Positions 1 through 11,212 of a DNA stretch of 64,000 nt are shown here, in pieces. This DNA is from Roridomyces roridus (lineage: Eukaryota > Basidiomycota > Agaricomycetes > Agaricales > Mycenaceae). A model generated the notes under the pieces. The model did not search any database and was not told the origin of the DNA. It was given only the letters and a program-made list of their open reading frames with translations. How positions within the stretch are numbered: the stretch's first letter is position 1; the number at the start of each line of letters is the position of its first letter. Both the position numbers and the translations under genes were made by a program. The stretch is from contig JARKIF010000011.1 in the NCBI GenBank assembly GCA_029378245.1, forward strand, positions 744,001 to 808,000. Reading direction: 5' to 3'.

Positions 1-573
1 GGGTTTTGGTGGCGGACAGCTGTGCCAGAGAGCCGGATAGACACATACTTACCTGAGAAGGTATTTGACCTCCGACCTCCCCGATCTCCATCCCTCGTTG
101 GTGCGTCGTGGCTACGGTGTCGTTGCTGGCTATGGGAGAAGAGAAGCGGGATGATGGCTTACGGCAGGTGATCCGCCGCGGAACGGGATGCCGACGTGAA
201 CAAAATACCCTTTAGATGTACCATACGCAAGCTATATGACATATTCTCACCTTACAGGACGGTCCTGGACTGCCCGACGACCCGACCATGGTCGGGATGG
301 CGCATCAAAAGGCCGGCCTTCATATTAGTCGAGATCATTCGGAGAACAATGAGTGATCAAAATCAAAAAATTCAACCGCGACCAATCCGCCGACCATAGA
401 CAGAGTCAACAAGCGGACCTTTGAACGCGTCATGCGAGTATTTTTTCAAGAAGTATTTTCGCATATGTCAAGACAACAATATCTAATCTAGAAAAGCTAT
501 GCGCTTGGCGGCGGACAAACCAGGGTCAGCATACTCACACAATGAGGCAGTCTCACCGGTCAATAATGTGATC
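1..573. other. No recognisable gene
   Basis: I see no supported gene here. The short open frames show no family resemblance or intron pattern. This is the downstream flank of the minus-strand MYND pseudogene. Confidence 0.5.
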
Positions 574-1495
574 CTAACAGAAGTACTCATGCTCCCCCTC
601 CGTCGCCGCAATCAAGCTCCGCACGGCATCTTGCAACTCCGACTCCGAAGAACCCGGGCGCTCCGCCGCAACACTCGTCAATCCATCAAGAAACCGCGAG
701 GTGGCCGCACGCAGCGGGTACACGACAAGTGTCATCTCACCCGCGCTGTCGGGTCCTTGCACAGCGTGCAGCGTCAGCAGTCCACGGCCACGCGCCAGCC
801 GTTGCGAGAAGGCGCTCTGCAACGGTTCGTTCAGATTCGTGAGCGGATGCACCTCAATGATAATCGGGTGCTCGGTCTCGATACGGGGTGTGTAGTGATA
901 TGCGACTAGGAAGAGCGTGTTGGGTTGGTCCACCATGAAACGTATGATGTCGATGGCGATCTCAATTCAGTGAGCGTTGTACATCGAATGCAGGAGCGCA
1001 CGTAGGAATGCGTTGTCGCGGAAGCCCAACCCGCAGGGTGTGAGTCCTGATGAGGGTTAGGATTATCTTCGTATTGTACAAAGGTCACGGACTAACCTCG
1101 ACATTCACTCTGGTGGCCTTCTATCCAATCCGAGCGTTGGCATGTCTGCGAACAATAGGCGGCGGTGCTGCAGCCAGAACAGTGGCGAAAACAGTCTCTC
1201 TTGTCCACCCTTTCGCACTGGCCAGATGAGTCGTTAAGGGTTCCGCGAAAAATCAAGTGTGAACGAACCTGGACATTATCACACGCCAGCGTAGAGTTGG
1301 TTCGCTCGACCTCCCAGATCTCCATGATTGAAACACGACTAGCCACAATGTTTTTGAACGCCATCCAGGATGGATAGAGCACAGACTGCGTAAACGCCGT
1401 GCTACTCGATGCAGCATCCAGTCGATAAAGAGCAGTTTTGAGTTCCACAATGGCGGAGGGGAAACGCAGGACGCGCGGAAGTACAACGCGAAGCA

Positions 1496-1567
1496 TGTGG
1501 GGAAACACCCCGGTGTGGGGAAACACCCCGGTGTGGGGAAACACCCCGGTGTGGGGAAACACCCCGG
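1496..1567. repeat. Four perfect 18 bp tandem repeats
   Basis: Four copies of TGTGGGGAAACACCCCGG lie end to end. Each contains a small inverted repeat (GGTGT...ACACC). Because 18 is a multiple of three, the minus-strand MYND-1 frame reads them as repeated six-residue GVFPHT units. Related MYND proteins in the window have no such insert at this point. Confidence 0.9.
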
Positions 1568-2164
1568 GGTCGGATGCGGTGGGTCCCAATTTTTCACCCC
1601 AGGCGATGACGTGCTCCAGGAGGCCGGCACGGACAGCCTGAATCGTCCATTGTAATCCGGAATGAGCTCGAGGTAACCGATGAGGATGGAGGGCGCCATG
1701 TAAATGCCCACGGGGAGGTCTGGGACGTCACGCGTGCCAAAGCGCGGGGGTTCCCTCGATGGCGAGGGCTGAAACTAGGAAGGGGATGACCCCATGTGCA
1801 AGAAACTGTCGAGAAATGTCGGGGGCACGGTACTTTATCGCGACCAGCATGCTCAGGACTGGCGCAATTGCCGACGCCGCCATGCGAGGACTTTGGCACG
1901 CCGTGGCCAAGGATATACTTTTCGTCAGGTTAGCCAGCAGGGATTTGACGTTACCCCCGCAGCCTTCCACGAGTTCCGCGATGTGCTCTTCATTCTTGAT
2001 GTCGGCTACAGCAAAGAGTGGCTTGCATATATCCAGTATGGTGTCATCGACATTGGACGTCGAGTCCAGCAGTGTCGTCCAACCTACAGCAAGCGCACGT
2101 CGCACTCCGGTAGCTGTTTGGACCACTTCGTGTGTTGTAGGACACAGGTTCCAGAATCCCAATA

Positions 2165-2670
2165 GGGTGTTTCACAGTAGAGGTTTTCGACCGGTTTTCG
2201 ACGCTGGTTTTCGATTCAGTTTTCGAACGCAAAGCGACAGTGACCTGATGTGACCTTCTGATTGCACTCCTCGGCAACCAGCGACACGTCACCGACATCC
2301 CGCCTCATCCCGACTCATTCCCGACTCATTCCCGCCTATGGTCCCGCCGCCCTCATTTTATGCCAGCATGAACCCGCGGGTTCAATATTATTATATGCGG
2401 GCATTTGATTGCCAATATGATTGTCTTGCGAAAAAAATGGTGTGGATCAAGCCCTTGAATTCGAAGAATATGAGCCCGTCGCGCTGTGTGATGAGCGGGA
2501 GGTGAGCGGGACTCGGCGATCCGGCTGCCGAGCAGTGGGAAATCACTCGGGTGCGGTTGCCGAGAGTAAGGATCTTGATAATCACTCGCTTTGCCGTGTC
2601 ACACCGAATTGAAAACTGAATCGAAAACCGACGTCAAAAACCGGTCCAAAACCTCTACTCTGAAACACCC
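2165..2670. mobile_element. 506 bp MITE with about 60 bp inverted repeats and TA duplication
   Basis: The ends begin GGGTGTTTCA and finish TGAAACACCC. The inverted similarity runs for about 60 bases and contains repeated GGTTTTCGA words. TA dinucleotides flank both sides (2163-2164 and 2671-2672), as expected for Tc1/mariner-type insertions. There is no transposase, so it is non-autonomous. Removing the element and one TA restores the MYND-1 frame across the join. Confidence 0.85.
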
Positions 2671-3275
2671 TAATAGCGTCTGTGTTAGACTCATCTCCCA
2701 CGAGGTCCGCTGGGGATGCGCCAGGGCGAGAACAGATTCGGAATCCGAGAAGAATCGCATCCATGCATGGAGTCGGGGCCAAAGCTGCACCAACCCCGTA
2801 GGCGAAACGTGTGGGCTGTCAGCTACGACACCGAGGCAATGGACGGCTAACATGGCGTGGTCCACGGAGGAGTATATACAAAAAGCGAAAACGAAACGAG
2901 ATCTATATACATAAATAGCCGAGATCCCGAATGCCGGCCGTGATGGCCTGGGTAAGGATCACCGTCCCAAAACGTTAATGGCGCATCACCTGCGCATCAA
3001 GCGGCGAAATCAAATGTCAGGTCACCAGGTGGCTGTGGGGGACTCAGTACACCACAGCGATCAATGGCGAGAGCCGACGTCAATGGCAACAGATGACCCG
3101 GCCCTTATCTTAATCTTAATTAATCTTAATCTTATCACTCTGCAGAGATCCCGCCGTCAAGTGCACGTATAATTCATTACGCTGATATAAGCTTAAAGTA
3201 AGTAAAGTAGGTTCGACAACAAGGGACGTGGCAGAGGGTTTGGAAGGGGGATATAGTGGCCATTAGAAAATGAAG

Positions 3276-5990
3276 CTAACGAGGGGAAGGATGAGGATCA
3301 GATGCAAGTACATCGTCAACACCATCAACGGGGTACGGCTCAAAATCTGAGCGTGCCATGGCTTCAAGCATGGGATCCAAGTATTCAGACTGCAATGCCA
3401 GTGCATAGTCAAAGTCAGAGGCCACGGAGCGGGCGGGGGATGCCATCGGAAAAAGACTGGTGAGGAGGTTTGGTAATTTGGAGGGACCGGCCTCAGGCAC
3501 CGACGAATAACGCGGCCGGGAAGGATCAGGGACAGGGGACTCGGGATAGTCCCAGTCGGCGTCCACATCAATGCACGCACTCGAGGAATCTATGAGGAAA
3601 TCATGAGCAGCGGAATTGGCTCCGTGGATAAACATACTTACAAGGGTGCAGCTGAGTTGGTGAGTGGGGCGTCGGATGTGAACGTTGAGCCGAAGATGAA
3701 AGTTGAGAACGAAGTTCCTGTATCTCAAGCTCCTGTTGTGTTGCCAGCCGCTCGGCCGCCGCCAGTTTTGCTTTGAGTTGTTTACCGGCAACTCCAGTAC
3801 CATTTTCTGTGTTGGCCGCTGCTCTGGCGCGCACATTGGCTTGTCGAGTTGCCTGGGATTTAAATCTAGCTCGAGTGGAGTTGTTACCATTCTCCCACAC
3901 TCCGGACGCCACGGAGGCCTTGATTATGCGCGCGTTGTCGCTGTCCAACTGGCGTGCACTGAGAGTCGTCAGCAGTTTATTCGAGGATAAATCATGAGAC
4001 AAACAGCAGAATGGCTTCACGGGTGGCACGGTTACTCCAAACACGCCCGATCGTAGTTCCTGTTCTATCTGAGCCTCGCACAACCGCGCAAATAATAACA
4101 GCACTCACGTTTGTCCAGATCATCCAACCATATGAGCAGTTTCCACTCATTAGTCTTCCCGTGAACGACAACAAATGTCGTGTCAACCATGATCCAGATA
4201 GCGTCCAATGCAAGCGACGCAAGACCAGGGTCCATCGTAATGATGACATGGGTATCATCGGCCAAAGTACTAACGGCGTGGATATACCGCTCCTCCGGCG
4301 CTCGGGACTTGTCTTTTTCAAACTCTGCCCACACAGCTGACGTGCGACAATCAATTGAGAGACAGATTGCTAGTAGGCAGACATACCTGACATCCCCGTT
4401 CCGCTGGGCAATCTCGCCCCCCGCACGTCCTGAACTATCCCACGTCGGGCGCGATTGTTGATAAGACTCGGATGGATCTCCTGTGGCAATTTTCCGCCGA
4501 GGATTGCCCGTGTCGCGGAAGCTAAATTCAAATACATGAGGTGATGTTCCAGAGTGAACTGGGGATTTACATTTGTCAACGCGGAGCGTAGTAGCTCCCA
4601 AGGGGCCGGTAGCTACCGCGCAGCCTTTGTATGTGCTCTCAGCATGGAAAGGTACCTTGACACGAGGAAAGAGTGGATGGTTGTGCGGGATACCGGGTTT
4701 AGGAATCACCACTGCGCGCAAGTCCGTCTCGTCGATCGGGATGAGGATGAGAACTTGTGCAGGACACGGTCTTTTGATCAGAGTTCCACGACGTTGTATG
4801 CTCTCGCGCAGATGAGTCTGGGCTGAACAAGAAATGTCAAAAACAGTCGAAGCGGGCAGGATACGACTCACGGCATCTCCGGTCGTTTGGCAGATGTGAA
4901 GGGTGAACAACTTGAACGCACGGTGCATTCACTATAGATTCATCGTCCTCGATATCCTCCTCCTGGATAATCTTGTGCTGAAAGAGGCTAGAAAGGACCG
5001 ACTCTTTCACTTTGGAATCAATGTGACGGTAGATATGGTCGATTCCGTCGCCCCTCGACCAACTTGAACACCCGACGAAGCTCTGTTTGCCCTTGGACGG
5101 GCCCTACGGGTATTCGATTGAGTAGGTGGGAGTGGAACTCAATGCATCGACTTACATACTGAAAGCGCCTCATAACGGCGTGGCCACCACAAGTGAATCC
5201 ATCGGGCTTGACTCCCTGGCATGGGTCCGACATGACGCTCTCATAAAATCTAAATTCAATCAATGAGCAGGTGGCACGAACAAGGGGTTGAATTTCACTT
5301 ACGCGGTCGCAATCGCGAGGAGACTCATCCCCTCCGCCTTCTTAGCAGCTCTGATCGGCGCAGAGATAAGATCATCGTTACCGTCATCCACCCAGCGCTC
5401 GAAGCCGGCGAGATGGTCTGGCGCAGCGAGATTGCAGACAAAACATCCACCGCAGCTCAAATTAGACCGCCGACAGGGTACAATCTCGTCAGGGTCAAGA
5501 ATTAGCACCTCCGCCAATTTGTTTGTCGTTTTCACGCCGGTCGGACCAGTGAGCGAGTCTTGGCACTGGCAATAATCAGCAAATGAGCATGGACAAAGCT
5601 GTGGGTTACCTGTTTCTTGATAAAGGCGTCAACAGTCAAATCCTTCAGTCTTCTAGTCGATTTGAGACACTCGGGGGTGGCAGAGAGGTCAGTAATGTAG
5701 GCGATGGAGTGGTCGGAGGGAGGGATGTCCCAGTACTCGGGCACGGACTTGATGTGGATCACCTCCGCGACACGCATACCATTGCTTCTGCCTTTCCCTC
5801 TTGTCACAAGTATACCGTCTTCCGAGTTGTCCGAGTCGTCGTCCGAGTCGTGGGCCCGTTGCTTACCCTTCTCACTGTTGGAGACCTTCCGCGAACGAGG
5901 TGGAGATGGGCGGCGTTTGCGTTTACCGGGGGTATACTCTTCAATATCCGAATCATCTATGGATTTTCATTCGACTGAACAGGCAGCAGA
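3276..5990 (-). pseudogene. Mutator-like transposase relic with internal deletion
   Basis: Minus-strand pieces form one multi-exon protein. It has a basic and acidic N-terminus (EEYTPGKRKRRPSPP, near 5930), a part with YWDIPPSDHSIAYITDLS, two cysteine clusters (CRRSNLSCGGCFVC near 5470; DPCQGVKPDGFTCGGHA near 5200), the block DETDLRAVVIPKPG (near 4720), and MVDTTFVVVHGKTNEWKLL near 4170, where DTTF may hold the first DDE aspartate. After TIGRVWSNRATREAI it jumps directly to the C-terminal LDSDNARIIKASVASGVWENG region. The central catalytic part usual in this family is absent, and several frames shift. I recognise it as a family repeated across mushroom genomes; assignment to the Mutator superfamily rests mainly on the 10 bp target duplication around it. 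It is not functional. Confidence 0.6.
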
Positions 5991-6087
5991 ATGAGTGTAG
6001 GTACCTTGATCAGAGTTGGAACCACCTCGCAATCGCCTTGCCGGTCCATAGAACAAATCACAAGGAGTTGGCGGCTGGGAGTCACAA

Positions 6088-7235
6088 GAAGGGAGGATAT
6101 CTGATACCGGCAGTATCAGCTGTACGCAACGAGGCAATGAGAGATCTGGAAGTCGTACCGTCTAAATCTGCACCGGTAGCGTTTTCAACATCAGACCAGG
6201 GCTCATCATCGTCTATGGGAACTATCAGTGCAGTCAATGAAGCATAACACGGCACACACCCTCTGAGACCAGGCCTGATTCATCGTAGTATATCTCTGCT
6301 CCCTGACCGTTATCGCGGTGGCCTTTCTCCCCTAGAGGAAGTTGTCGAAGCAGTTTCAGCTTAGAGATGAAGATACATGCCATGCAAAAAAATCCAAAGC
6401 CATGAGCCCAAAGCTGTAAAGACACCGAACCCCAAAGGCAGGGCCCGTGGGTCCCGGTAGCCTGGGAGTCGACGCACACGGTCCATTCGCATGTGAGAGA
6501 TGTGAGATCGATGGTAGCGACGTTGGTCAAGGTTGAGTAGATGGGAGGTATCAACTGAAAAGGGAGCTAGGAAGTGTCCTTTGCGCAAACACATTAGCTG
6601 CAGCAGATGCTCCGATTGAATGGGAATGATACGCACCAAATACAACGCTACACACGACCAGAAAGAAGGTCATATAAGTCGCAAAGTAAACCGTATCGGG
6701 AACGGAAGCATGAGAGAGCAAAGGGAGCGTCAAGACACCCAAAAGAGTGCTGATTAAGAGACTCATAAAAAGTCGAAGGATTGTAAAGAGGTGTGCGGCG
6801 GAGCGCAGAGGTGAGGACGGCCGAAGCCTTGGCTTCTGGTATGCTGTATGCCCATCAGCAAGATTGTGAGCCATGTTAGCAAGCACTCACCCGCCATGTG
6901 TACCAATTGAGAAGCGGGGAGTAGTGGAGTAAGTAACTGTGAGTTGTAGGCTTGGGCGTGCTGGTCGTCGGCATTTATACACAAATGGGCCTCAGGGTCG
7001 TGCCATTCCCCTTTCGATATCCTACGGCCGCAAGCTGGGCTCCTTCTCGCTTGGATGCGTTCATGACTGAGACCCGACAGTCGTACAATCTTTCGATATT
7101 CACTAGCTGCGCAGCACTTTGAACGGCATATATTGCAGTGGAGGCGAGATAATACAGCTGGCAGTATAGAATAGGATATGGGAGCAGCGGGAGCATAGGT
7201 GGAAAGTCGGTAAGGGCGGGGATGTCGATGTGCAA
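6088..7235 (-). CDS. Hypothetical multi-pass membrane protein carried inside the Mutator-like element
   Basis: I do not recognise this gene. Several minus-strand open frames are rich in hydrophobic stretches (LPLLPYPILYCQLYYLAS near 7200; MSLLISTLLGVLTLPLL near 6750; TYMTFFLVVCSVVFG near 6660; LWAHGFGFFCMACIFIS near 6390). One good intron is visible (6850-6896: GTGAGT, CTAAC branch, ACAG). The tail contains an acidic DDDEPWSDVENATGADLDG stretch near 6200. Exon joins elsewhere are uncertain. It lies entirely between the element's ends, upstream of the transposase relic, so it may be captured host cargo. The acidic tail could alternatively be the first exon of the transposase. Confidence 0.3.
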
Positions 7236-7689
7236 GCGACGGCGTTAAGGGCAAGCGTCGGGACACAGCCTTACGCTAAGCGACATGTCACTGAAGGGAC
7301 CCGGCAAGCCACTGATGCGGCCGAGCGTTGCCGAGTTTCGTTTTCGCTTTTCGTCAAGACCGTCCACGGAGCTCAGTCGAGACGTGGCAGCCATCGTGTC
7401 CAAGACATCCAGAGAGGGGACGAGAGATGGATTCAGAAGCACATATATGACTGGTAAAAGTCCTGGCGACTCGGACTCTTTTAGATTGTCTACAGCTCCC
7501 TGCAGCCGGATGAGTGCTTCCATGGAGCCATTCATCGCAGCCGATGCCGTGGTCTGTCGGGGCATCAACGGGCAGGAGATTTGAGAGAGAAAACTCTACA
7601 CACGCGTAGCAGCCGGGGCAGCCTCGAGATGTTGCGTGCATGGAGTGAGCTGTCGAGGGTGGTCATGGTCAGGACACAGATTGAATCAA

Positions 7690-8400
7690 CACAGCCACGA
7701 ATCACTAATCAGTGTGATGGCACCTGCCTCTTTGTTCTCATCACGACCATGTCTTTGCCCGCCCGTCTGGCCCAGAGCGGCAAATAATTGGTGAAGAAAA
7801 ATCCGTGTGAGTATTTTTCCACGTATGAATGCAGTCGGGCGTTCCTCGGCCTCCATCTCAGTCTCAGATCTCCCGATTCGCCCGAACGTACTGCGTGCCG
7901 GGGCCGATGCAGTAAAACAAAGGCACAGTTGTATACGTACATCCCAGTAAAATCCGAAGACAACCTCAAGATCCACGTGGGACGCGGTTCGACTCCCGGG
8001 GTAGCATTCGAGACGTGTCGGTGAGGTTGATCTTTCCGTCATCGGTAAAGAATCTCCGAACATCTCGGACGCATGAGGAAAAAGAGCAAGAAGAGAGCGC
8101 TCAGAACGAGCTGAGAGTTTAACAAATTGGATGAGGCAGCGTTGCTTGGGATCAACATGGACTCTTCTAGTAAAAGGCGAGAAGGGTGTTTTTGTGTGGG
8201 TCCCAATGCCGCTGGAAGAGTGTCAGATTTCGGGGATATCATGATGTGAGTTCTGTAAGTTCTGTACCTTGTTCGAGTGACCGCGTCAAGGTTTCTGCTC
8301 TAGTCCACCGCCTTAGGTTGGGCCAAGGCATATAGCCTCCTGTAGCCGCAGCCCCACTCGCTGCTAGGACTGCCAAGCCAACAAAGACGAATAATTCCAA
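7690..8400 (-). other. Remnant with two hydrophobic segments, unidentified
   Basis: Minus-strand open stretches include likely membrane segments (LELFVFVGLAVLAASGAAA near 8390; LVLSALFLLFFLM near 8090) and VDLEVVFGFYWDV near 7960. No convincing start codon or continuous splice pattern is visible. It lies between the MYND-1 start and the F-box pseudogene. On the plus strand, 7984-8000 contains a tRNA B-box-like GGTTCGACTCC. This may be a broken gene; no function is assignable. Confidence 0.3.
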
Positions 8401-8448
8401 TTGCAGCCGTGTAAAGATCGAAAAGGAAAACAGGACTATGCGCTGTGC

Positions 8449-9392
8449 TCAGGTATACGAAAACACATGAATCTCGTCCTTAGGAAACCCATCCTCATCC
8501 TTACCCTCCATCGTCACAAACACCACTCCCATCGAATCATCCAACGCAATCCTCGTGTGATGTTTGATACGCAGCCCTCCCAGATCCAACTTGCGGAACG
8601 TGACGTGAGGCTCGGGTGTCAGTTGAAAATGCAGCAGCCCGAGATAAGGGTCGCGCTCATGCTGGTCGTGATCTTCTTCCTCATAATATTCGGTGCAGCC
8701 GTAGCTGGTCACGGCCTTGAAGAGTAGGTATGTCCCAGACCCCAGCACGTAGTCGGACTGCACTGCTTCCTCGTGCGCGTAGACGTACTCTCGTTCTTCG
8801 CCGAATGTGATACCACCGTCTGCAGTGATGCCGCCAAGCCAGAAGAGGATGTGCGTCTGGATGCCGTCTTCTCGGGCAATTTTGTGCGCACGGCAACTTG
8901 AAGTTCGGGCACAGTCGGCGTCCAGTCGTCTGGGTTTGGGAGGGGAAGAGGGTGGTTCTCAACGTCGCGGATGTGGCGTAAGGAATCGAGCCACAAGGTT
9001 TTCTCGCGCTGGATTTCGCGAATGGCGCGACTGACCTGTCGGCAGAGAATGAGGTCAATCACACGGCGGATAATCAGTTGTCACTTTTCATTTTGGTGCA
9101 ACTGTCACTTTTTTTCCAGCACTTGTCATGTTGCACTCTCCTTTGTCGTTCCTTTATTCTAAAAATAGCACAAAGGATTGACAAAGGGGATGTGTCCCTT
9201 TTTTCGAGGCTGAAAAGAGTGACAGATGTACCACAAAGAAAAAGTGACAACTCTTTATCCGCCGTGTCATCAATGGACCACCCGGTGCTTTTGCGGACTC
9301 GCCGAGAGGAAGCTAATGAGGTCTCCGGCAGGTAACCATTTGGCGAGGTCGAGCAGAAGATCTTGAGGGAAATCGGCGATGCATGTAGCCAT
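8449..9392 (-). pseudogene. F-box protein gene with internal deletion
   Basis: It starts at ATG 9392 with an F-box-like helix region (FPQDLLLDLAKWLPAGDLISFLSAS). An intron then holds a 207 bp MITE, and the next exon is RAIREIQREKTLWLDSL, the hallmark of a common mushroom F-box family. The C-terminal half (8763-8449) has the usual beta-rich end FPKDEIHVFSYT. Between VPELQVAVR and the REDGIQTHILFWLGG stretch (near 8890) the frame shifts and the long central region normally present is missing, so the copy is probably inactive. F-box proteins are substrate adaptors of SCF ubiquitin ligases. Confidence 0.65.
9061..9267. mobile_element. 207 bp MITE inside an F-box gene intron
   Basis: Terminal inverted repeats of about 28 bases (ACACGGCGGATAA...AGTTGTCACTTTT, two mismatches) bound an AT-rich core. 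The element lies between FLSAS and RAIREIQ of the F-box gene, in the position of an intron. The target duplication is not clear from the flanks. Confidence 0.8.
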
Positions 9393-9424
9393 GGTGGTGG
9401 TCCGGAAGAGAGAGCAATGGTCGT

Positions 9425-9589
9425 CACGTGCTCCTTTCATGATGCATGATGAGTCACGCTCGTCACGGTCCTTGCTCTTTGCCACCTCCACCTGACGGTT
9501 GGTCCAGCTCTTACTCAACGCTCAGACGTCCTCTCGACGCATCGACTTCTCGAACTTCTGGCGTCAATCACTGTCGCTCCTTGACGTCA
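9425..9589. promoter_or_regulatory. Cluster of bZIP/bHLH-type core sites upstream of the F-box gene
   Basis: CACGTG lies at 9425-9430, TGAGTCA at 9450-9456 and TGACGTCA at 9582-9589, all within 200 bases upstream of the F-box start codon. These cores match E-box, AP-1 and CRE motifs. Their use is not shown. Confidence 0.25.
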
Positions 9590-10172
9590 GGTCCCCACCG
9601 GCGGCGATGTCAAGTCTTTGGTCATTAGAAGAAACTTGAAGCTCTGCGTCTGGTGATGTCAAGAGAGCTCTAGAAGGCGGAGATCTCGTCTATCAGCAGG
9701 TTTTCGCAGGTACGATAGATTCGGGGTGCCGCAATTATGCCGATTCCATATATGACCGTTTTTCAGTTCACCGGATCCCCGCTGCGCTCTCGGTTCCAAC
9801 CTGTGCCTAAGCGCGCTGTCGCGGGTCCGAATGTCGCATCAAATAGCGAAACGCCCACTCCCTTCAGGACAACCCCGACGGTGGGAGAATACGGAGAATA
9901 CTCTTGACGCCGACTCTGCTTCATCTCACGTTGATCCACCCCCTCTGAGAAGCAGACGAGATCCTCGAACTCTTCTTCAACGCCGAGACTAACCAAGTCC
10001 GTCTCGGTACCCGTCCAGGCCCTGAATTTTTCCCATTTACAGTCTTTTACAGTCCCGAATCGTCGCCCGAGTCTGGCGGTGAGTACTATTTCTAGCCAAT
10101 GTTTAGCATCTCCCGGATCGACTGTTGAAATGGAATTATCTCATACCCACGAGAGGCGACGACTCCGTCTTT
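9590..10172. other. No gene recognised
   Basis: A plus-strand stretch near 9770-9900 is open but has no recognisable similarity. The end of the region is the promoter of the secreted-protein gene at 10208. Confidence 0.4.
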
Positions 10173-10178
10173 TATAAA
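10173..10178 (+). promoter_or_regulatory. TATA box of secreted-protein gene 1
   Basis: TATAAA lies 30 bases before the ATG at 10208, in a pyrimidine-rich context. Confidence 0.5.
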
Positions 10179-10207
10179 CAGCCAGGCAACCTGTCTCCAT
10201 CTTTACC

Positions 10208-10928
10208 ATGTTGCTAGCTCGCCTCTTGCCCCTCGCTCTCGTCTCCGCCGCCTGGGCTAGCACGCTCAACGCGCGCCAAACGACCAACACCAATGCTGCG
10301 ATCAGCACCATCATCGACCCCGTCGACGTGACCGCACGCAACGTGGCCAGTACCATCGGTGTGTCTTCTTCATTGTCTGGTTAATTTTCAGGACTAACCT
10401 ACTTGTGAAGACACCCTCCAGGCGAACCACTCCCTGAGCGCTACCACCCTGGCCACGCAGTTGACCATCCTCGAGACCAGTTTGAAGAGCGCTACGACGC
10501 AGCTCGCCGCTACCGCTGTCAGCGCCGGCTCGACGACCGTCTCGCCCACCAACAACCAGCTCGGTGACACCTTTGGCGACACTATACAGTAAGCAATCAG
10601 TTGTTTCAAGACAAAAATGACCGGCCATTCAATCGTGTTACGTAGACTCGTCACGACCAGCCTTTCGGGTATCTCTGCACAGGGCTTGGTCAGCAATTTC
10701 GCGAGCCAGATGGCCACCCTCGACCCTATTCTATCGGCTGCTGTGAAGCAGTTCAATACCACTGCGCCGTTGTCGTTCAACCTCGTGCATATCCTGTACG
10801 TCTTTGTGCATCTAATTTCTCCTGAACCAGTTGTTGAATAGATGCCGCGTTGTAGGATGCTTGATGCCCAGCAGTTCCTCACCGCCGAGGGATTGACTGC
10901 GACGCGCACTGCTCTTGGGTTCACGTAG
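10208..10928 (+). CDS. Small secreted helical protein, HsbA-like (copy 1)
   Basis: Four exons (10208-10358, 10411-10588, 10646-10795, 10856-10928) give 183 residues. All introns are 52-60 bases with GT...AG ends (GTGTGT, GTAAGC, GTACGT donors), and phases agree. A signal peptide is clear (MLLARLLPLALVSAAWAS), followed by a TTNTNAAISTIID start of the mature chain and long Ala/Ser/Thr-rich helices with heptad-like spacing (LATQLTILETSLKSATTQL). Size and composition recall fungal HsbA-type surface-binding proteins; that is only a resemblance. It has a tandem paralogue 285 bases downstream with the same exon lengths. Confidence 0.8.
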
Positions 10929-11158
10929 AGAATAGTGATAATGTTGCGTTCATTTTGGTTTAATTTAATTTCATTGAGAACAAGCTCGTTAGATTCCGAG
11001 ACCTGCCGACTGAGCATCCACATTTCCGAACCAATGCCAAGAATGAACAGACAGATTGATTCGCTGACTGTAGACCCAGGCTGCACGGACCTGAATGGCG
11101 TCTTGTGTCCTCATCCTCCGAGGCTGGCGGCATCTCATTACCTGGGTCCGTGGGTCTT

Positions 11159-11164
11159 TATAAT
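11159..11164 (+). promoter_or_regulatory. TATA-like box of secreted-protein gene 2
   Basis: TATAAT lies 49 bases before the ATG at 11213 (or 16 before an upstream in-frame ATG at 11180), in a position comparable to the copy-1 TATA box. Confidence 0.35.
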
Positions 11165-11212
11165 GAGCAGCCAGGTTCCATGCCCCGCTTCAAAGCCCGT
11201 CTCATTCTCACC

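Larger units (their letters stand above)
2870..7361. mobile_element. 4.49 kb Mutator-like element with 10 bp target duplication
   Basis: The element is flanked by exact copies of GTCCACGGAG (2860-2869 and 7362-7371). Near each end lies the inverted 17-mer AAAAGCGAAAACGAAAC (about 2889-2905, and its complement near 7334-7350), inside diverged terminal repeats of roughly 28 bases. Taking out the element and one target copy rejoins a MYND exon in frame (SRLSSVD followed by HAMLAVH). A target duplication of about 10 bp fits Mutator-like elements. It carries a broken transposase-like gene and a second open region with membrane-type segments. Confidence 0.75.
574..7666 (-). pseudogene. MYND zinc-finger protein gene, split by two transposons (MYND-1)
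   Basis: The pieces can be read on the minus strand from an ATG at 7666. They match the large MYND-finger family of mushrooms (family knowledge): a helical N-terminus (7666-7372), a part with LVQLWPRLHAWMRFF (about 2869-2671), a central part (2162-1728), the segment WTIQAVRAGLLEHVI near 1650, and a MYND finger near 1180-1110 with CSGCSTAAYCSQTCQRSDW. A good intron (GTTAGT...CCTAAC...CAG) follows the finger. The gene is dead. A 4.5 kb Mutator-like element sits between 7361 and 2870 and a 506 bp MITE between 2670 and 2165. The reading frame shifts near 1730 and near 1655, and an in-frame TGA lies at 967-969. With both transposons and one target copy removed, the frame rejoins exactly. An 18 bp tandem repeat has expanded inside it. 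The cellular role is unknown; MYND fingers usually bind protein partners. Confidence 0.8.

Noticed and set aside
1496..1567. CRISPR-like array
   Set aside because: Units are adjacent with no spacers, within a eukaryotic coding frame.
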